The position numbers and the translations under genes are program-made. The notes under the pieces were generated by a model. It worked only from the letters and a program-made list of their open reading frames with translations, searched no databases and was not told the DNA's origin. This document shows positions 42,663-51,991 of a stretch of DNA of 64,000 nucleotides, piece by piece. Origin of the DNA: Lachnospiraceae bacterium UBA3804 (GTDB lineage Bacteria; Bacillota; Clostridia; Lachnospirales; Lachnospiraceae); the NCBI GenBank assembly GCA_002368665.1, contig DFEK01000002.1, forward strand, positions 31,496 to 95,495. The letters are read 5' to 3'. The number at the start of each line of letters is the position of its first letter. Within the stretch, counting starts at the first letter, position 1.

Positions 42663-44171
42663 TTAAATACTCTTCTTCTGCTTCAAAATCGGATGGATGT
42701 TGTACACCTCTTCGAAGAACTCCGCCTTTTCTTCAAAAAGGCCCTTCTCGAGTTCGATATTGATATCCGTATCCACTCTGAGCACCAGTTCCCCCTCCCC
42801 CGGCGTAATCTTCACATTCGTGAATTTTTGCTTGTTGGAAGAATCGAGTGCACAGGAAAGACGCAGAATCGCCGTCAGTTTGGCGATGATCATGAAGTCC
42901 TTCCGGTCAATGGTGGAAGTCGATGCGATCTCTTCATAATAGCGGAATTCGTCATGATTGAATTTTACAATATTGGCAACGATCTCCCGTTCCGCATGGG
43001 AAAGACCGATGATCTCGGTATTCATTACGATATTGTAGGAACAATCGCCCACCTGCGTTAACGATACATACCTTCCGCAGTCATGCAGAAGAGCCGCGAT
43101 TCCGAGATACATTCTCTCACGCTTGCCGAGTCCATGCAGTTTCTTCGTTGCATCAAAAATACTCAATGCGTTTTTCTGCAGTGCCTCGCCGCGTTTCTTG
43201 CTTCCCTGATAGCGGTTGGAAATATTCTTTGCGCAGGCTACGATATCCTGTTCAAAATCATGATCCGCGCGGATCAGTTTGTTATTTACCGCATAGTCAT
43301 ATGCAATACCGTCGCACAGCGTCACTCCGGGAGCCCAGAGATAATCCGCATCCAATACATTCATCGTACAACGGATCAACTGGGAGGCGATGGTAACGGA
43401 AGGTGTCATTTCCTTAAAAGTACCGCCGGATAGTAACTCGTTATATGTGTCCTTGGACAGATAGCCGTTCGTAAGTGAATCGGACTCCTTCCTCTTGCAA
43501 AGAGAAGGAGACACATAATCGTCGACAACAATCAGGTTGTCGATTTTACGGTCCTTTAAATGAAGTTTCTTAAATACCGCAAGCTGATCATTGATCATTT
43601 CTTCGAGCAGGGAGACCGTATGGGAAGGTTTTGCCTTGATCTGCTTTAACTGATCGTTTAAACGGAAAACACCCAGGCGGATATTCTGTGTGGTCACGAG
43701 CGTGTCTTTATCGAACAATGAAAGCTGGATACTGCCTCCGCCGATATCGAGGATTGCCGTACCTTTGGCGATGATGGTTTCAAAACCGTCTCCCGCAGAA
43801 GCCACGGATTTATAATCCAAGAAACGCTGTTCGGAGTTACTTAAAACATCAATGGCGATTCCCGTGCGGGATTTGATCTGATCCAAAACGATGATGGTAT
43901 TGTGAAGTTCACGTATCGCAGACGTACCGTATGCTTTGTAATCATCCACCTTGTAGGTATCCATGATCTGCTTGAATTCGCAGAGCACATGGCAGAGTTC
44001 TTCCATCCGTTCATAGGATAGGATCCCCTTCGAATAGGACTCTGTTCCAAGGTCGATACGATGACGGATGTAGTCGATCTGTTTCCAGTCTTTTCCGGAA
44101 GCCATCTCATAGATCTTCATGGAAAGTTCATATGAACCTACGTCGATTGCCGCAAATAGTTTCTTCTTCAT
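42663..44171 (-). CDS. ppx: Exopolyphosphatase / Ppx-GppA family phosphatase
   Basis: A 502-residue two-domain enzyme: an ASKHA fold with IDVGSYELSMK near the start and DIGGGSIQLS, followed by an HD-like C-terminal domain (LLHDCGRYV). The family removes phosphate from polyphosphate and may convert pppGpp to ppGpp, which would link it to RelA in this window. The canonical GSNS-R of the first loop reads GSYEL, a divergence worth testing. It overlaps folBK by 4 bp (ATGA). Confidence 0.92.
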   Translation of the reverse strand: MKKKLFAAIDVGSYELSMKIYEMASGKDWKQIDYIRHRIDLGTESYSKGILSYERMEELCHVLCEFKQIMDTYKVDDYKAYGTSAIRELHNTIIVLDQIKSRTGIAIDVLSNSEQRFLDYKSVASAGDGFETIIAKGTAILDIGGGSIQLSLFDKDTLVTTQNIRLGVFRLNDQLKQIKAKPSHTVSLLEEMINDQLAVFKKLHLKDRKIDNLIVVDDYVSPSLCKRKESDSLTNGYLSKDTYNELLSGGTFKEMTPSVTIASQLIRCTMNVLDADYLWAPGVTLCDGIAYDYAVNNKLIRADHDFEQDIVACAKNISNRYQGSKKRGEALQKNALSIFDATKKLHGLGKRERMYLGIAALLHDCGRYVSLTQVGDCSYNIVMNTEIIGLSHAEREIVANIVKFNHDEFRYYEEIASTSTIDRKDFMIIAKLTAILRLSCALDSSNKQKFTNVKITPGEGELVLRVDTDINIELEKGLFEEKAEFFEEVYNIHPILKQKKSI

Positions 44172-45019
44172 TCTTCCTCTTCCTTCATGGTCAGAACATA
44201 GGATTCCTTCAGCCTTCCGAGCATTTCAATCGTTGTCATGCCAAGGATCGGATGACGCTTATAAGGTGCCACTTCGCTGAGCGGAAGAAGCACGAAATCC
44301 CGGTTGGTCATATCCACATGCGGGATACGCAGATGCTCGCGCTCGATAATCTCATCGTCATAGTAAATGATATCCAGATCCAGTGTTCTGGGACCCCATT
44401 TCACAAGCCTTTCACGATTAGCCTCTTTCTCTTCTTCCTGCAGTCTTGTTAAAAGTTCGATCGGGCTGTAGAGCGTATCCATACAGAATACGGAATTGTA
44501 GAAATCATCCTGCTCCACTCCGCCATACGGTTTGGAACGGTACATTTTGGACTTTCTGATGACTCTGCAGTTTTCGTCACTGTCCAGATTCGCAATGGCA
44601 TTCTCGATCAGGTCCTCGGAATCTCCCATGTTGGATCCGGTGGCAATATAGGTTCTGTGCCAGCTTCTTGTAATCTTCACGGAAACATTCTCGAACGGAA
44701 GCGGAATGGGTGCTTCGGGTTTCATGACCTCAAGTTCCACACTCTGCGTCATCGGGAAACGGACCATGATCTTACGTGCCATCTGATTGGCAACGGCTTC
44801 CAGTAAATTGAAACGGTTGATACGCATGAAATCATTGATAAAAAGACAGACTTTTCCATAGTCCACGGAATCCTCCAGCGAATCCGACTCGCCGGCTAAG
44901 GAAGTATCCAGGGAAAGCTTGGCATTGACAATGAAATTCTGCCCTTTCTCCTTTTCCTCCTCATACACTCCGTGCCACGCAAAAATCTTCAGACCGGAAA
45001 TGATAATTTCGTCCTTCAT
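44168..45019 (-). CDS. folBK: Bifunctional dihydroneopterin aldolase / HPPK (FolB-FolK fusion)
   Basis: A 283-residue fusion for two consecutive folate steps. Residues 1-118 are dihydroneopterin aldolase (GLKIFAWHGVYEEEK, VKITRSW at the end). Residues about 122-283 are 6-hydroxymethyl-7,8-dihydropterin pyrophosphokinase, with YIATGSNMG and WGPRTLDLDII. It lies downstream of folP, folE and folC in the same direction and upstream of ppx. A GGGGGG site precedes the start. Confidence 0.96.
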   Translation of the reverse strand: MKDEIIISGLKIFAWHGVYEEEKEKGQNFIVNAKLSLDTSLAGESDSLEDSVDYGKVCLFINDFMRINRFNLLEAVANQMARKIMVRFPMTQSVELEVMKPEAPIPLPFENVSVKITRSWHRTYIATGSNMGDSEDLIENAIANLDSDENCRVIRKSKMYRSKPYGGVEQDDFYNSVFCMDTLYSPIELLTRLQEEEKEANRERLVKWGPRTLDLDIIYYDDEIIEREHLRIPHVDMTNRDFVLLPLSEVAPYKRHPILGMTTIEMLGRLKESYVLTMKEEEE

Positions 45020-45056
45020 TGCTATCCCCCCATTCTTTTATTCTTTAACGAAAGCG

Positions 45057-45866
45057 TTAATCCCCCATGATTGCTTCCGTCATTTGTATGGCTCGAATAT
45101 TTTCTTTCACGTCATGGACACGCACAAAGGCACATCCTTTCATGACTCCGATCACCGTCGTGGCAATCGTTCCTTCCAGGCGTTCGCCCACCGGAAGGTC
45201 AAGTGTCAGCCCGATGACTGATTTTCTCGATGTTCCGAGAAGAACCGGACATTCGAGAAACAACAATTCTTCCAAATGCCGGATCACCCAGAGGTTTTGC
45301 TCATAATCCTTGGCAAAGCCGACACCCGGGTCCAATATGATCTTCTTTCTGTCAATTCCCGCTTCGTCCGCAATTGCCAGACATTCTTTCAAATCGGCGA
45401 TATACTCCGTCGGAAAATCAACATATCCGGGATTCTCCACGCGGTTATGCATCAGTACGCAGGGAACTTTATGCCTTGCAATGGCTGCTGCCATGTTTGG
45501 ATCTTTTTTCAGTCCGTAAATATCGTTGATCAGATCCGCACCGGCCCCTATGGCAGCTTCCGCAACGGTTCCGTCATACGTATCCACGGATACGGGAATG
45601 TCAAAATTTGCTTTCAGTTTCTCAATCACGGGAATTACCCGTTTAATCTGCTCTTCGGCAGGTACCGGAACAAATCCGGGCTTGGTGGATTCTCCGCCGA
45701 TATCAATGATAGCGGCGCCTTCTTTGATCATCTGCTCGCAGTGAGCGAGTGCTTTATCCAAATCGGTATAGTTTCCGCCGTCGGAAAAAGAATCGGGCGT
45801 TACATTTAAAATGCCCATAACATACGTTTTGTTTGCCGTATCAAATTCTTTGTTTCCGATTCTCAT
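45057..45866 (-). CDS. folP: Dihydropteroate synthase
   Basis: A 269-residue TIM-barrel enzyme that joins p-aminobenzoate to hydroxymethyl-dihydropterin pyrophosphate and is the target of sulfonamides. Motifs are MGILNVTPDSFSDGG, IDIGGESTKPG and GTSRKS near the end. Start with AAGGAAC; 15 bp after folE. Confidence 0.98.
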   Translation of the reverse strand: MRIGNKEFDTANKTYVMGILNVTPDSFSDGGNYTDLDKALAHCEQMIKEGAAIIDIGGESTKPGFVPVPAEEQIKRVIPVIEKLKANFDIPVSVDTYDGTVAEAAIGAGADLINDIYGLKKDPNMAAAIARHKVPCVLMHNRVENPGYVDFPTEYIADLKECLAIADEAGIDRKKIILDPGVGFAKDYEQNLWVIRHLEELLFLECPVLLGTSRKSVIGLTLDLPVGERLEGTIATTVIGVMKGCAFVRVHDVKENIRAIQMTEAIMGD

Positions 45867-45881
45867 TGGCTGTATGGTTCC

Positions 45882-46469
45882 TTAGAAATCTACGATGGTC
45901 TTATCCGAGGATGCGCGGTTCAAAAGTTTGAAGAACAAATTCTCCAATCTTTCGTTATCCTTGAATACACCCTTCGTAACTACAGTTGTCGTTACACTTC
46001 CGGGTTTCTTAACCCCACGCATGGTCATGCAAAGATGCTCCGCTTCAATCATGACGATAACACCTTCGGGGTCGAGTTCTTTCATAATGGCATCCGCGAT
46101 CTGGTCCGTCATGCGTTCCTGGATCTGTAAGCGTCTCGCAAATGCCTCCACGGTTCTGGCAAGTTTGGAAAGGCCGACTACTTTTCCCTTGGGAATATAA
46201 GCAATATGCGCCTTGCCGAAGAAAGGCATCATGTGATGTTCGCACATGGAATAGAAAACGATATCTTTCTCAAGTACCATTTCCTTTCCTTCCGCGCTGA
46301 AGGTTCGACTCAAATGAGTTGCCACATCCGCATCATATCCGGCCATCAGTTCCGTATACATTCTGGCAATTCGGTCCGGTGTTTCTTTCAGGCCTTCTCT
46401 CTCCGGATCCTCTCCGATTCCTTCCAAAAGAAGTTTCACCGCTTCTCTTACTTTTGCCTCATCTACCAT
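45882..46469 (-). CDS. folE: GTP cyclohydrolase I
   Basis: A 195-residue type I enzyme that opens the folate pathway by converting GTP to dihydroneopterin triphosphate. The zinc ligands are the Cys and His of CEHHMMPF and the later Cys of HLCMTMRGV. The ATG at 46469 follows AAGGAA; a longer reading would run back into folC and lacks any family match. Confidence 0.97.
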   Translation of the reverse strand: MVDEAKVREAVKLLLEGIGEDPEREGLKETPDRIARMYTELMAGYDADVATHLSRTFSAEGKEMVLEKDIVFYSMCEHHMMPFFGKAHIAYIPKGKVVGLSKLARTVEAFARRLQIQERMTDQIADAIMKELDPEGVIVMIEAEHLCMTMRGVKKPGSVTTTVVTKGVFKDNERLENLFFKLLNRASSDKTIVDF

Positions 46470-46485
46470 GACTGTTTCCTTCTTT

Positions 46486-47847
46486 CTATACTTCCCCGAA
46501 TCCACGGGAAGATTTACTCTTTGACTGCTTGATATACATTTCATAGGCTTCGCGTATGCGTCCCATGTAGGAAAGGGAACCGAACGCAAGGATTACCGCT
46601 TCGCCACCCGATAAAAGGATGGCCTCTTCCAGTGCCTCTTCCACGCTGTCCGCCGCCGTAACGTGCGGATTATGCGCACGAATAATGCCTGCCAGATCAT
46701 AAGCACGCATCGCTCTTTGATTTCTCGGCGGAGTAACGGTAATGATCATCTTTGCACGATCCGCACAAAGCTGAACCATCTCTTCCACAGCCTTATCTTT
46801 TAATACTCCCATTATATAGATAATCGGGCAATTTGTAAAATAAAAGTCCACGCTCTCCATCAGCCGTTTGACCGCATCGGGGTTGTGTGCACCGTCGATG
46901 ATCAGGGGCGGTTTCTTGCCCAGAATTTCAAAACGTCCGGGCCAGGTGGTCTGCTCGATTCCTTTTAAGGTTTTCTCTTCTTTAAGCTTCACACCGAGGC
47001 TCTCCAGCTGCTTTACGGCCTCGTATGCCGTGGCGGCATTCTGTGCCTGCACCACTCCGCAGACGGACAGTTTGATCCCTGTTTTACCGTAGGTAAAGCG
47101 TACCGGTTTCGGAAGCGGCAGTGTATTATCTTTGATTTGGCTTTTGGGCTCTTTTACGACGATTTGGGCATTGTCCGTAAAGACCGCGGATACATTTGCC
47201 CTTTCCGCACAAATACGTCTTAAAACAGCCTCAACGCATTCTTCCTGCGGTGCTATGACCACGCATCCTCCGTCTTTAATGATGCCTGCCTTCGTTTCTG
47301 CGATTTCTTCGAGTGTATTTCCGATCAGTCCCACATGATCGAGGCTGATGGACGCAATTACGGCAAGAAGCGGTGTCGGGATCACATTCGTTGCATCATC
47401 CTTTCCGCCCATGCCGACTTCCAGAATGCTGAAATCGCATTTTTTATCCCTTAAATAGCAAAATGCCATGGCGGTTTCGAGCTCGAACGCCGTCGGATGA
47501 TGGAATCCGTCCGCTACCATTTCCTTACCGATCTCAAATAAGGAGCTTAGGTATTCCGCCACTTTCGTCTTCGGAATATAGGTTCCGTTGACCTGTATTT
47601 TTTCCCTGTAATCCAGTACGGAAGGAGAAATGTAACGGCCCACTTTGTAGCCGTTTGCCATCAATGCTCCGGCGATAAAAGAGGAAATGCTCCCTTTTCC
47701 GTTGGTTCCCGCAACGTGAATCACTTTCAGTTCCCTTTCCGGATGGCCGAGGCGGTCCAGAAGTTCCTCCATGACGGAAAGTCCCAGGATGCTTCCCAGC
47801 GGATTTACCGTATTCTCCATGTACTCCATTACTTCATCAAAATTCAT
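46486..47847 (-). CDS. folC: Folylpolyglutamate / dihydrofolate synthase
   Basis: A 453-residue Mur-ligase family enzyme. It has the P-loop GTNGKGSIS, the HPTAFELETAMAF segment and the DGAHNPDA motif. It adds glutamates to folates, and may also act as dihydrofolate synthase, which the clustered folate genes suggest. The ATG at 47847 follows AAAGGGAAG. A hairpin (47870-47893) sits just upstream in the leader. Confidence 0.95.
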   Translation of the reverse strand: MNFDEVMEYMENTVNPLGSILGLSVMEELLDRLGHPERELKVIHVAGTNGKGSISSFIAGALMANGYKVGRYISPSVLDYREKIQVNGTYIPKTKVAEYLSSLFEIGKEMVADGFHHPTAFELETAMAFCYLRDKKCDFSILEVGMGGKDDATNVIPTPLLAVIASISLDHVGLIGNTLEEIAETKAGIIKDGGCVVIAPQEECVEAVLRRICAERANVSAVFTDNAQIVVKEPKSQIKDNTLPLPKPVRFTYGKTGIKLSVCGVVQAQNAATAYEAVKQLESLGVKLKEEKTLKGIEQTTWPGRFEILGKKPPLIIDGAHNPDAVKRLMESVDFYFTNCPIIYIMGVLKDKAVEEMVQLCADRAKMIITVTPPRNQRAMRAYDLAGIIRAHNPHVTAADSVEEALEEAILLSGGEAVILAFGSLSYMGRIREAYEMYIKQSKSKSSRGFGEV

Positions 47848-47869
47848 GCATCTTCCCTTTGTATGTAAG

Positions 47870-47893
47870 ATGGGCACCCGTTCGAGTGCCCAT
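47870..47893 (-). other. 8-bp hairpin before folC
   Basis: ATGGGCAC (47870-47877) and GTGCCCAT (47886-47893) form a stable stem with an 8-base loop between the PH-domain gene and the folC ribosome binding site. No T run follows on either strand, so it is more likely an mRNA processing or stability feature than a terminator. Confidence 0.45.
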
Positions 47894-47907
47894 TGGATTC
47901 TTGCTTA

Positions 47908-48336
47908 TCAGTTAATATCCATTCCGTCGATATCCGCACCGATATTCAGCATATTCAGTGTTCTTCTCTTCAGTCTTGCAACTTCGGAGTTCTTCAGGAT
48001 ATAATCCTTCACCTCTCTGGAGTGCTTGATGTTTTTTAAGATCAGTTCCTTGTCCGTCGTATCACCGGTATAGCAGATGACGGTACCGAGACCGCTCATT
48101 CTCTGGAAAAGTCCTCTCTTTAACTGAACGTCCTGGATCTTATACATGTAGCAGTCGTTCTCGTTGCGGTTAAAGAAACCGGTGAAAACAGTAAGAACAT
48201 CTTTGGCGATATGATATTTGGTAAAGGTAAACGGAAGTGCAAAGAAAACCCAGCGTTTTCTTTCCGTAAATTCGCCATCCACACCTTCCAAAAGGGATTC
48301 CGCAATTTCTTTTCTCTCGTCCATTGCATCCGACAT
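47908..48336 (-). CDS. Bacterial PH-domain (YdbS/DUF304-like) protein
   Basis: A 142-residue protein. Residues about 27-125 form a pleckstrin-homology-like beta barrel (KYHIAKDVLTVFTGFF, DVQLKRGLFQRMSGLGTVICYTGD), as in bacterial PH/DUF304 proteins. There is no membrane helix, unlike the classic YdbS type. Role unknown; possibly binds lipid or protein at the membrane. It sits between pyrI and folC with an AAGGAGG site at the start. Confidence 0.8.
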   Translation of the reverse strand: MSDAMDERKEIAESLLEGVDGEFTERKRWVFFALPFTFTKYHIAKDVLTVFTGFFNRNENDCYMYKIQDVQLKRGLFQRMSGLGTVICYTGDTTDKELILKNIKHSREVKDYILKNSEVARLKRRTLNMLNIGADIDGMDIN

Positions 48337-48377
48337 ATCGATACCTCCTTGATTCCTTAATACAATTCCTTAAGTAT

Positions 48378-48824
48378 TTATTGTACTACAGTTTTCACAC
48401 GCTGAGAATACTTCTCTTCACAGTACTTGCAACGGTAAATCTCTTTCTTTTCATCCGCCAGAACAAAGATATGGGGAAGTCCCTGTTCGATGGAAGTGAT
48501 GCATCTGGGGTTTTTGCATTTGAAAACGCCCCTGATTTCCTTTGGAAGAACCAGTTCCTTCTTCTCCACGATCTCGCCGTCCTTTACCACATTCACGGTA
48601 ATATTGTGGTCTTCCACGGCCAGAATATCCATGTTCAGATCATCGATACTGCACTCCACTTTCAGGATGTCTTTCTTACCCATTTTACCGCTCTTGGCAT
48701 TCATGATCATTGCCACGGTGCAGTCCTTTTTGTCCAGTCCGAGATTATAATATAATGTCAGGCTCTTACCAGCCTCAATATGGTCAAGTACAAAGCCTTC
48801 TTCGATTTTACCAACGTTTAACAT
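48378..48824 (-). CDS. pyrI: Aspartate carbamoyltransferase regulatory subunit
   Basis: A 148-residue PyrI. The N-terminal domain binds nucleotide effectors; the C-terminal zinc domain has CKNPRC and CKYC. It forms the allosteric complex with PyrB, so pyrimidine synthesis is feedback-controlled by CTP and ATP. It follows pyrB by 41 bp. Confidence 0.96.
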   Translation of the reverse strand: MLNVGKIEEGFVLDHIEAGKSLTLYYNLGLDKKDCTVAMIMNAKSGKMGKKDILKVECSIDDLNMDILAVEDHNITVNVVKDGEIVEKKELVLPKEIRGVFKCKNPRCITSIEQGLPHIFVLADEKKEIYRCKYCEEKYSQRVKTVVQ

Positions 48825-48865
48825 CGTAAACTCCTTTACCTTTCATCCAATGGCCTAAAGTTCCT

Positions 48866-49783
48866 TTAATCCACTTTGATCTCGAGCAGTGTCAGAATCA
48901 GTGCCATTCTGACATACACACCGTACTGTGCCTGCTTAAAATAGGCGGCTCTCGGATCGTCATCCACCTCAACCGCAATTTCGTTTACTCTGGGGAGCGG
49001 ATGAAGTACCAGCATGTCAGACTTGGCTTTTTCCATTTTTTCAACCGTCAGAATGTAGAAATCTTTCAAGCGCACATAATCTTCTTCGTTGAAGAAACGC
49101 TCTCTCTGTACTCTGGTCATGTACAGAAGGTCAAGCTGGGGCATTACGGATTCCAGGCTGATCACCTCTTCGTACGTAATTCCTCTTTCTTTTAACTGGT
49201 CCGTGATATAATCCGGAATTCTGAGTTCTTCCGGAGAGATGAATACGAAATGGATTCCTTCATAACGCATCAGGGCGTTGATCAGGGAATGTACGGTACG
49301 GCCGAATTTCAGATCGCCGCAAAGACCGATGGTGAAATTACCCAGCCTTCCTTTCAGGGAACGGATGGTCAGAAGGTCCGTCAGTGTCTGTGTCGGATGC
49401 TGGTGTCCGCCGTCACCCGCATTGATAACGGGGATGCGGGATTTGCTTGCGGCAACCATGGGTGCACCTTCCTTGGGATGGCGCATTGCACAGATATCCG
49501 CATAGCAGGAAATGACGCGAATCGTGTCCGAAACACTTTCCCCTTTGGAGGCAGAAGAAGAATTGGCATCGGAAAAACCTAAAACCTTTCCTCCCAGGTT
49601 CAGCATTGCCGCTTCAAAAGATAACCTTGTTCTGGTACTCGGCTCATAGAAGCAGGTTGCCAGTTTCAGTCCTTCGCAGGCATGCGCATACTTCTTCGGA
49701 TTCTTCTCGATATCGGAGGCCAGATCAAAGAGTTTGTCGAGCTCTTCCACCGAGAAATCCAAAGGACTCATCAAATGTCGCAT
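48866..49783 (-). CDS. pyrB: Aspartate carbamoyltransferase catalytic subunit
   Basis: A 305-residue catalytic chain with the carbamoyl-phosphate site YEPSTRTRLSFE, HPKEGA, GDGGHQHPTQ and HPLPRVNEI. It commits aspartate to pyrimidine synthesis. The start has AAAGGAG and a promoter is visible upstream, so it begins the minus-strand run pyrB-pyrI-PH-folC. Confidence 0.98.
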   Translation of the reverse strand: MRHLMSPLDFSVEELDKLFDLASDIEKNPKKYAHACEGLKLATCFYEPSTRTRLSFEAAMLNLGGKVLGFSDANSSSASKGESVSDTIRVISCYADICAMRHPKEGAPMVAASKSRIPVINAGDGGHQHPTQTLTDLLTIRSLKGRLGNFTIGLCGDLKFGRTVHSLINALMRYEGIHFVFISPEELRIPDYITDQLKERGITYEEVISLESVMPQLDLLYMTRVQRERFFNEEDYVRLKDFYILTVEKMEKAKSDMLVLHPLPRVNEIAVEVDDDPRAAYFKQAQYGVYVRMALILTLLEIKVD

Positions 49784-49814
49784 AAATCAATTCTCCTTTC
49801 ACCCTATTGATAAA

Positions 49815-49843
49815 ATTATAGTATACTTCCTTTGTTTTTTCCA
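49815..49843 (-). promoter_or_regulatory. Promoter of pyrBI
   Basis: TATAAT (49815-49820) on the minus strand, with TGGAAA 17 bases upstream as a partial -35 box, about 32 bp before the pyrB start. No pyrimidine attenuator hairpin or PyrR site is seen in the short leader. Confidence 0.6.
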
Positions 49844-49866
49844 CGAAAAAATGATGTGTAAACATA

Positions 49867-49895
49867 AAAAATGTCACCGCCGAAGCGGTGACAAA
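49867..49895 (-). terminator. Terminator of the suf-cobW operon
   Basis: GTCACCGC and GCGGTGAC pair around a TTCG-type loop, followed on the minus strand by ATTTTTTATG. It lies directly behind the second CobW gene. Confidence 0.9.
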
Positions 49896-49896
49896 A

Positions 49897-50826
49897 TCAA
49901 ACCAAATTAATAATTTCCTCCTTGGGAGCATCCGCGGGAGTAATCTCTGTAATGTAAAGAACGGGGCCAACGCCTTTGTAGTCTGCCCAGTACTCATGTT
50001 TGACCGTCGCGGTCACGTTATACCACTGACCGTCCTTGATATCCTGTGCATTTCCGTATTTTCCGACGAAACCGAGAAATGCGATATCCTCCGCACAGCA
50101 TGTCATGGCATGACGTCCGGGAACGAGGCAGCCGGGATGAAAGCCGTCCGGTTTGGCAACATGTGCCAGAAACTTAACGGTCTTATTCTCATAACGATCC
50201 GGCGTATCGAGCATATCGAAGAACCAGATACCGTACGTGGAATCGTTCAGCTCGATCTCATCCTTGGAAACATCGAACGGAAGCTCTTCTTCCATCGTTG
50301 CGGTCACTTCGCCGTTCTTATCCTCAAAAATAATTTCCGCATCACGGTTTAAGGCACGCATGTTGCGTTTGTAGGAAGCAAGTTCCTTGATGCCGTCGCA
50401 ACGGTTAAAGATAATCAGTTCCGAATTTCTGACCATATCTCCGATCATGGAGCGCATATTGGTGTAATACATCGGCCAGGTAGCGGCATTGATGATTGTA
50501 ATCTGCTGGTTGACCTTCCAGTGCCAGGGGAATTTTAAATTCGCCATCGGCCACATTCCGTTGTATTCCACAAGGATTCGTTCCGGTTTGTGTTTTTTCT
50601 CAAGTTCGATCAATTTCGAACCGATAAAATCTTCCTTCTTCTCGATCACTTCAACAACGGTATTAGTCCGCTTTAAAAGATCCTCATCATATTCATTTTC
50701 GCCCTCTTCACAAAGAAGAAGCAGGGTAACACCCTTGGTGCGGAAATAATCCTGCTGCAGGGTAAAACGGATAAACTCCGTCTTTCCGCTTTCCAAAAAA
50801 CCGTTAATCACAAATACGGGTTTCAT
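49897..50826 (-). CDS. CobW-like GTPase with C-terminal DUF1980-type domain
   Basis: A 309-residue protein. Residues 1-180 are a COG0523-like GTPase: P-loop GFLESGKTEF and the late NRCD nucleotide-specificity segment. The usual CxCC metal motif is absent. Residues about 200-309 form a second domain (FLAHVAKPDGF...RHAMTCCAEDIAFLG) resembling the TIGR03943/DUF1980 family linked to metal permeases. It may move metal or act on a metal protein. The ATG at 50826 follows GGAGG. Last gene of the sufC-sufB-cobW run. Confidence 0.78.
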   Translation of the reverse strand: MKPVFVINGFLESGKTEFIRFTLQQDYFRTKGVTLLLLCEEGENEYDEDLLKRTNTVVEVIEKKEDFIGSKLIELEKKHKPERILVEYNGMWPMANLKFPWHWKVNQQITIINAATWPMYYTNMRSMIGDMVRNSELIIFNRCDGIKELASYKRNMRALNRDAEIIFEDKNGEVTATMEEELPFDVSKDEIELNDSTYGIWFFDMLDTPDRYENKTVKFLAHVAKPDGFHPGCLVPGRHAMTCCAEDIAFLGFVGKYGNAQDIKDGQWYNVTATVKHEYWADYKGVGPVLYITEITPADAPKEEIINLV

Positions 50827-50871
50827 GTTTTCCTCCAAATCAAAGGCCTGCTGCCTTTGTAGTTCGTTTCA

Positions 50872-51972
50872 TCAAATGCCGAACAGCTGCTTTAAAGCAT
50901 CTTCCTTAATTTTCGAACCGATGACCACGATCTTTCCGGTTACATCCGGTGCACCGGCGCGGACATTTTTCTCTTCCGGAACATAGTCAAAGTAAATGAA
51001 TCCGCCGTCCTTGGCAGGAACCATACCCTTGGATCGAAGCACGATTCCGTACTTCTCTTCATCGGATAATGCATCTAAGAAAGCATTGATCTCCTCTTCG
51101 GTAAAGGACTTCGGAGTCTCAAATCCTACGCTGTCAAAGACCTCATCCGCATGATGATGATGGTGGTCATGATCGTGATGATGATGGCATTCACAATCCG
51201 GATCGTCGCATTCCTCGCCGTCCTCATGGTGATGATGCTCGTGCTCATGTTCATGTTCCTCTTCCTCATGATCATGGTGGTGATGGTGGTGATGCTCATG
51301 CTCGTGGAGTCTGTCCTCTTCGCGATGTGCTTTCACCTCTTCCATAAGTTCCTCTTCGAGGCTCTTTCCGGATTCCATATTGTTTAAAATCAGCATACCG
51401 TCAATCTGATCCCAGGGGGTCGTAATGATCGTAGCCTTCGGATTATGTTCTTTAAGGAGCGCCACAACCTCTGCGGTCTTTTCTTCGCTTACATTCTGGG
51501 TGCGGCTTAAAATGATCGTTCCCGCGCTCTCTACCTGATTGATAAAGAATTCACCGAAGTTTTTGATATACATTTTGGCCTTGGATACATCCACTACGGC
51601 AACGGCTGTATTTAACTTCACATCCTTCATCTCTTCGTTCTCAAGCTCGATATCCGCAACCGCTTTGATGACATCGGAAAGCTTGCCGACGCCGGAGGGC
51701 TCGATTAAGATTCTCTCGGGATGATATGTTGCGATAACTTCTTTTAAGGATGTTCCGAAGTCACCGACCAAGGAACAGCAGATGCAGCCCGAATTCATTT
51801 CCTTGATCTCGATACCGGATTCCTTTAAGAAACCGCCGTCGATACCGATCTCACCGAATTCATTTTCAATTAAAACCACCTGCTCGCCCTTGAAGGCTTC
51901 TTTTAACATCTTCTGGATGAATGTGGTTTTGCCGGCTCCCAGGAAACCGGATACAATGTCAATCTTTGTCAT
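50872..51972 (-). CDS. CobW/COG0523 metal-chaperone GTPase with His-rich loop
   Basis: A 366-residue GTPase with P-loop GFLGAGKTT, the metal-binding CICC motif (SGCICCSL) and SRTQ. Between about residues 222 and 275 there is a long His/Glu/Asp-rich stretch with more than 25 His, a likely zinc or nickel reservoir. The C-terminal CobW_C domain follows. Members load metal into client proteins or serve under zinc limitation. It lies 19 bp after sufB, suggesting a link to iron-sulfur assembly or shared metal-stress control. Confidence 0.93.
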   Translation of the reverse strand: MTKIDIVSGFLGAGKTTFIQKMLKEAFKGEQVVLIENEFGEIGIDGGFLKESGIEIKEMNSGCICCSLVGDFGTSLKEVIATYHPERILIEPSGVGKLSDVIKAVADIELENEEMKDVKLNTAVAVVDVSKAKMYIKNFGEFFINQVESAGTIILSRTQNVSEEKTAEVVALLKEHNPKATIITTPWDQIDGMLILNNMESGKSLEEELMEEVKAHREEDRLHEHEHHHHHHHDHEEEEHEHEHEHHHHEDGEECDDPDCECHHHHDHDHHHHHADEVFDSVGFETPKSFTEEEINAFLDALSDEEKYGIVLRSKGMVPAKDGGFIYFDYVPEEKNVRAGAPDVTGKIVVIGSKIKEDALKQLFGI

Positions 51973-51991
51973 TTATATACACTTCCTTTCT

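Noticed and set aside
47870..47893. Hairpin before folC as a transcription terminator
   Set aside because: No T run follows on either strand, and the flanking genes appear to be in one run; kept only as a hairpin.
51150..51300. Simple-sequence repeat of ATG/CAT triplets as a separate repeat locus
   Set aside because: It is fully explained by the His-rich coding region of the CobW protein.
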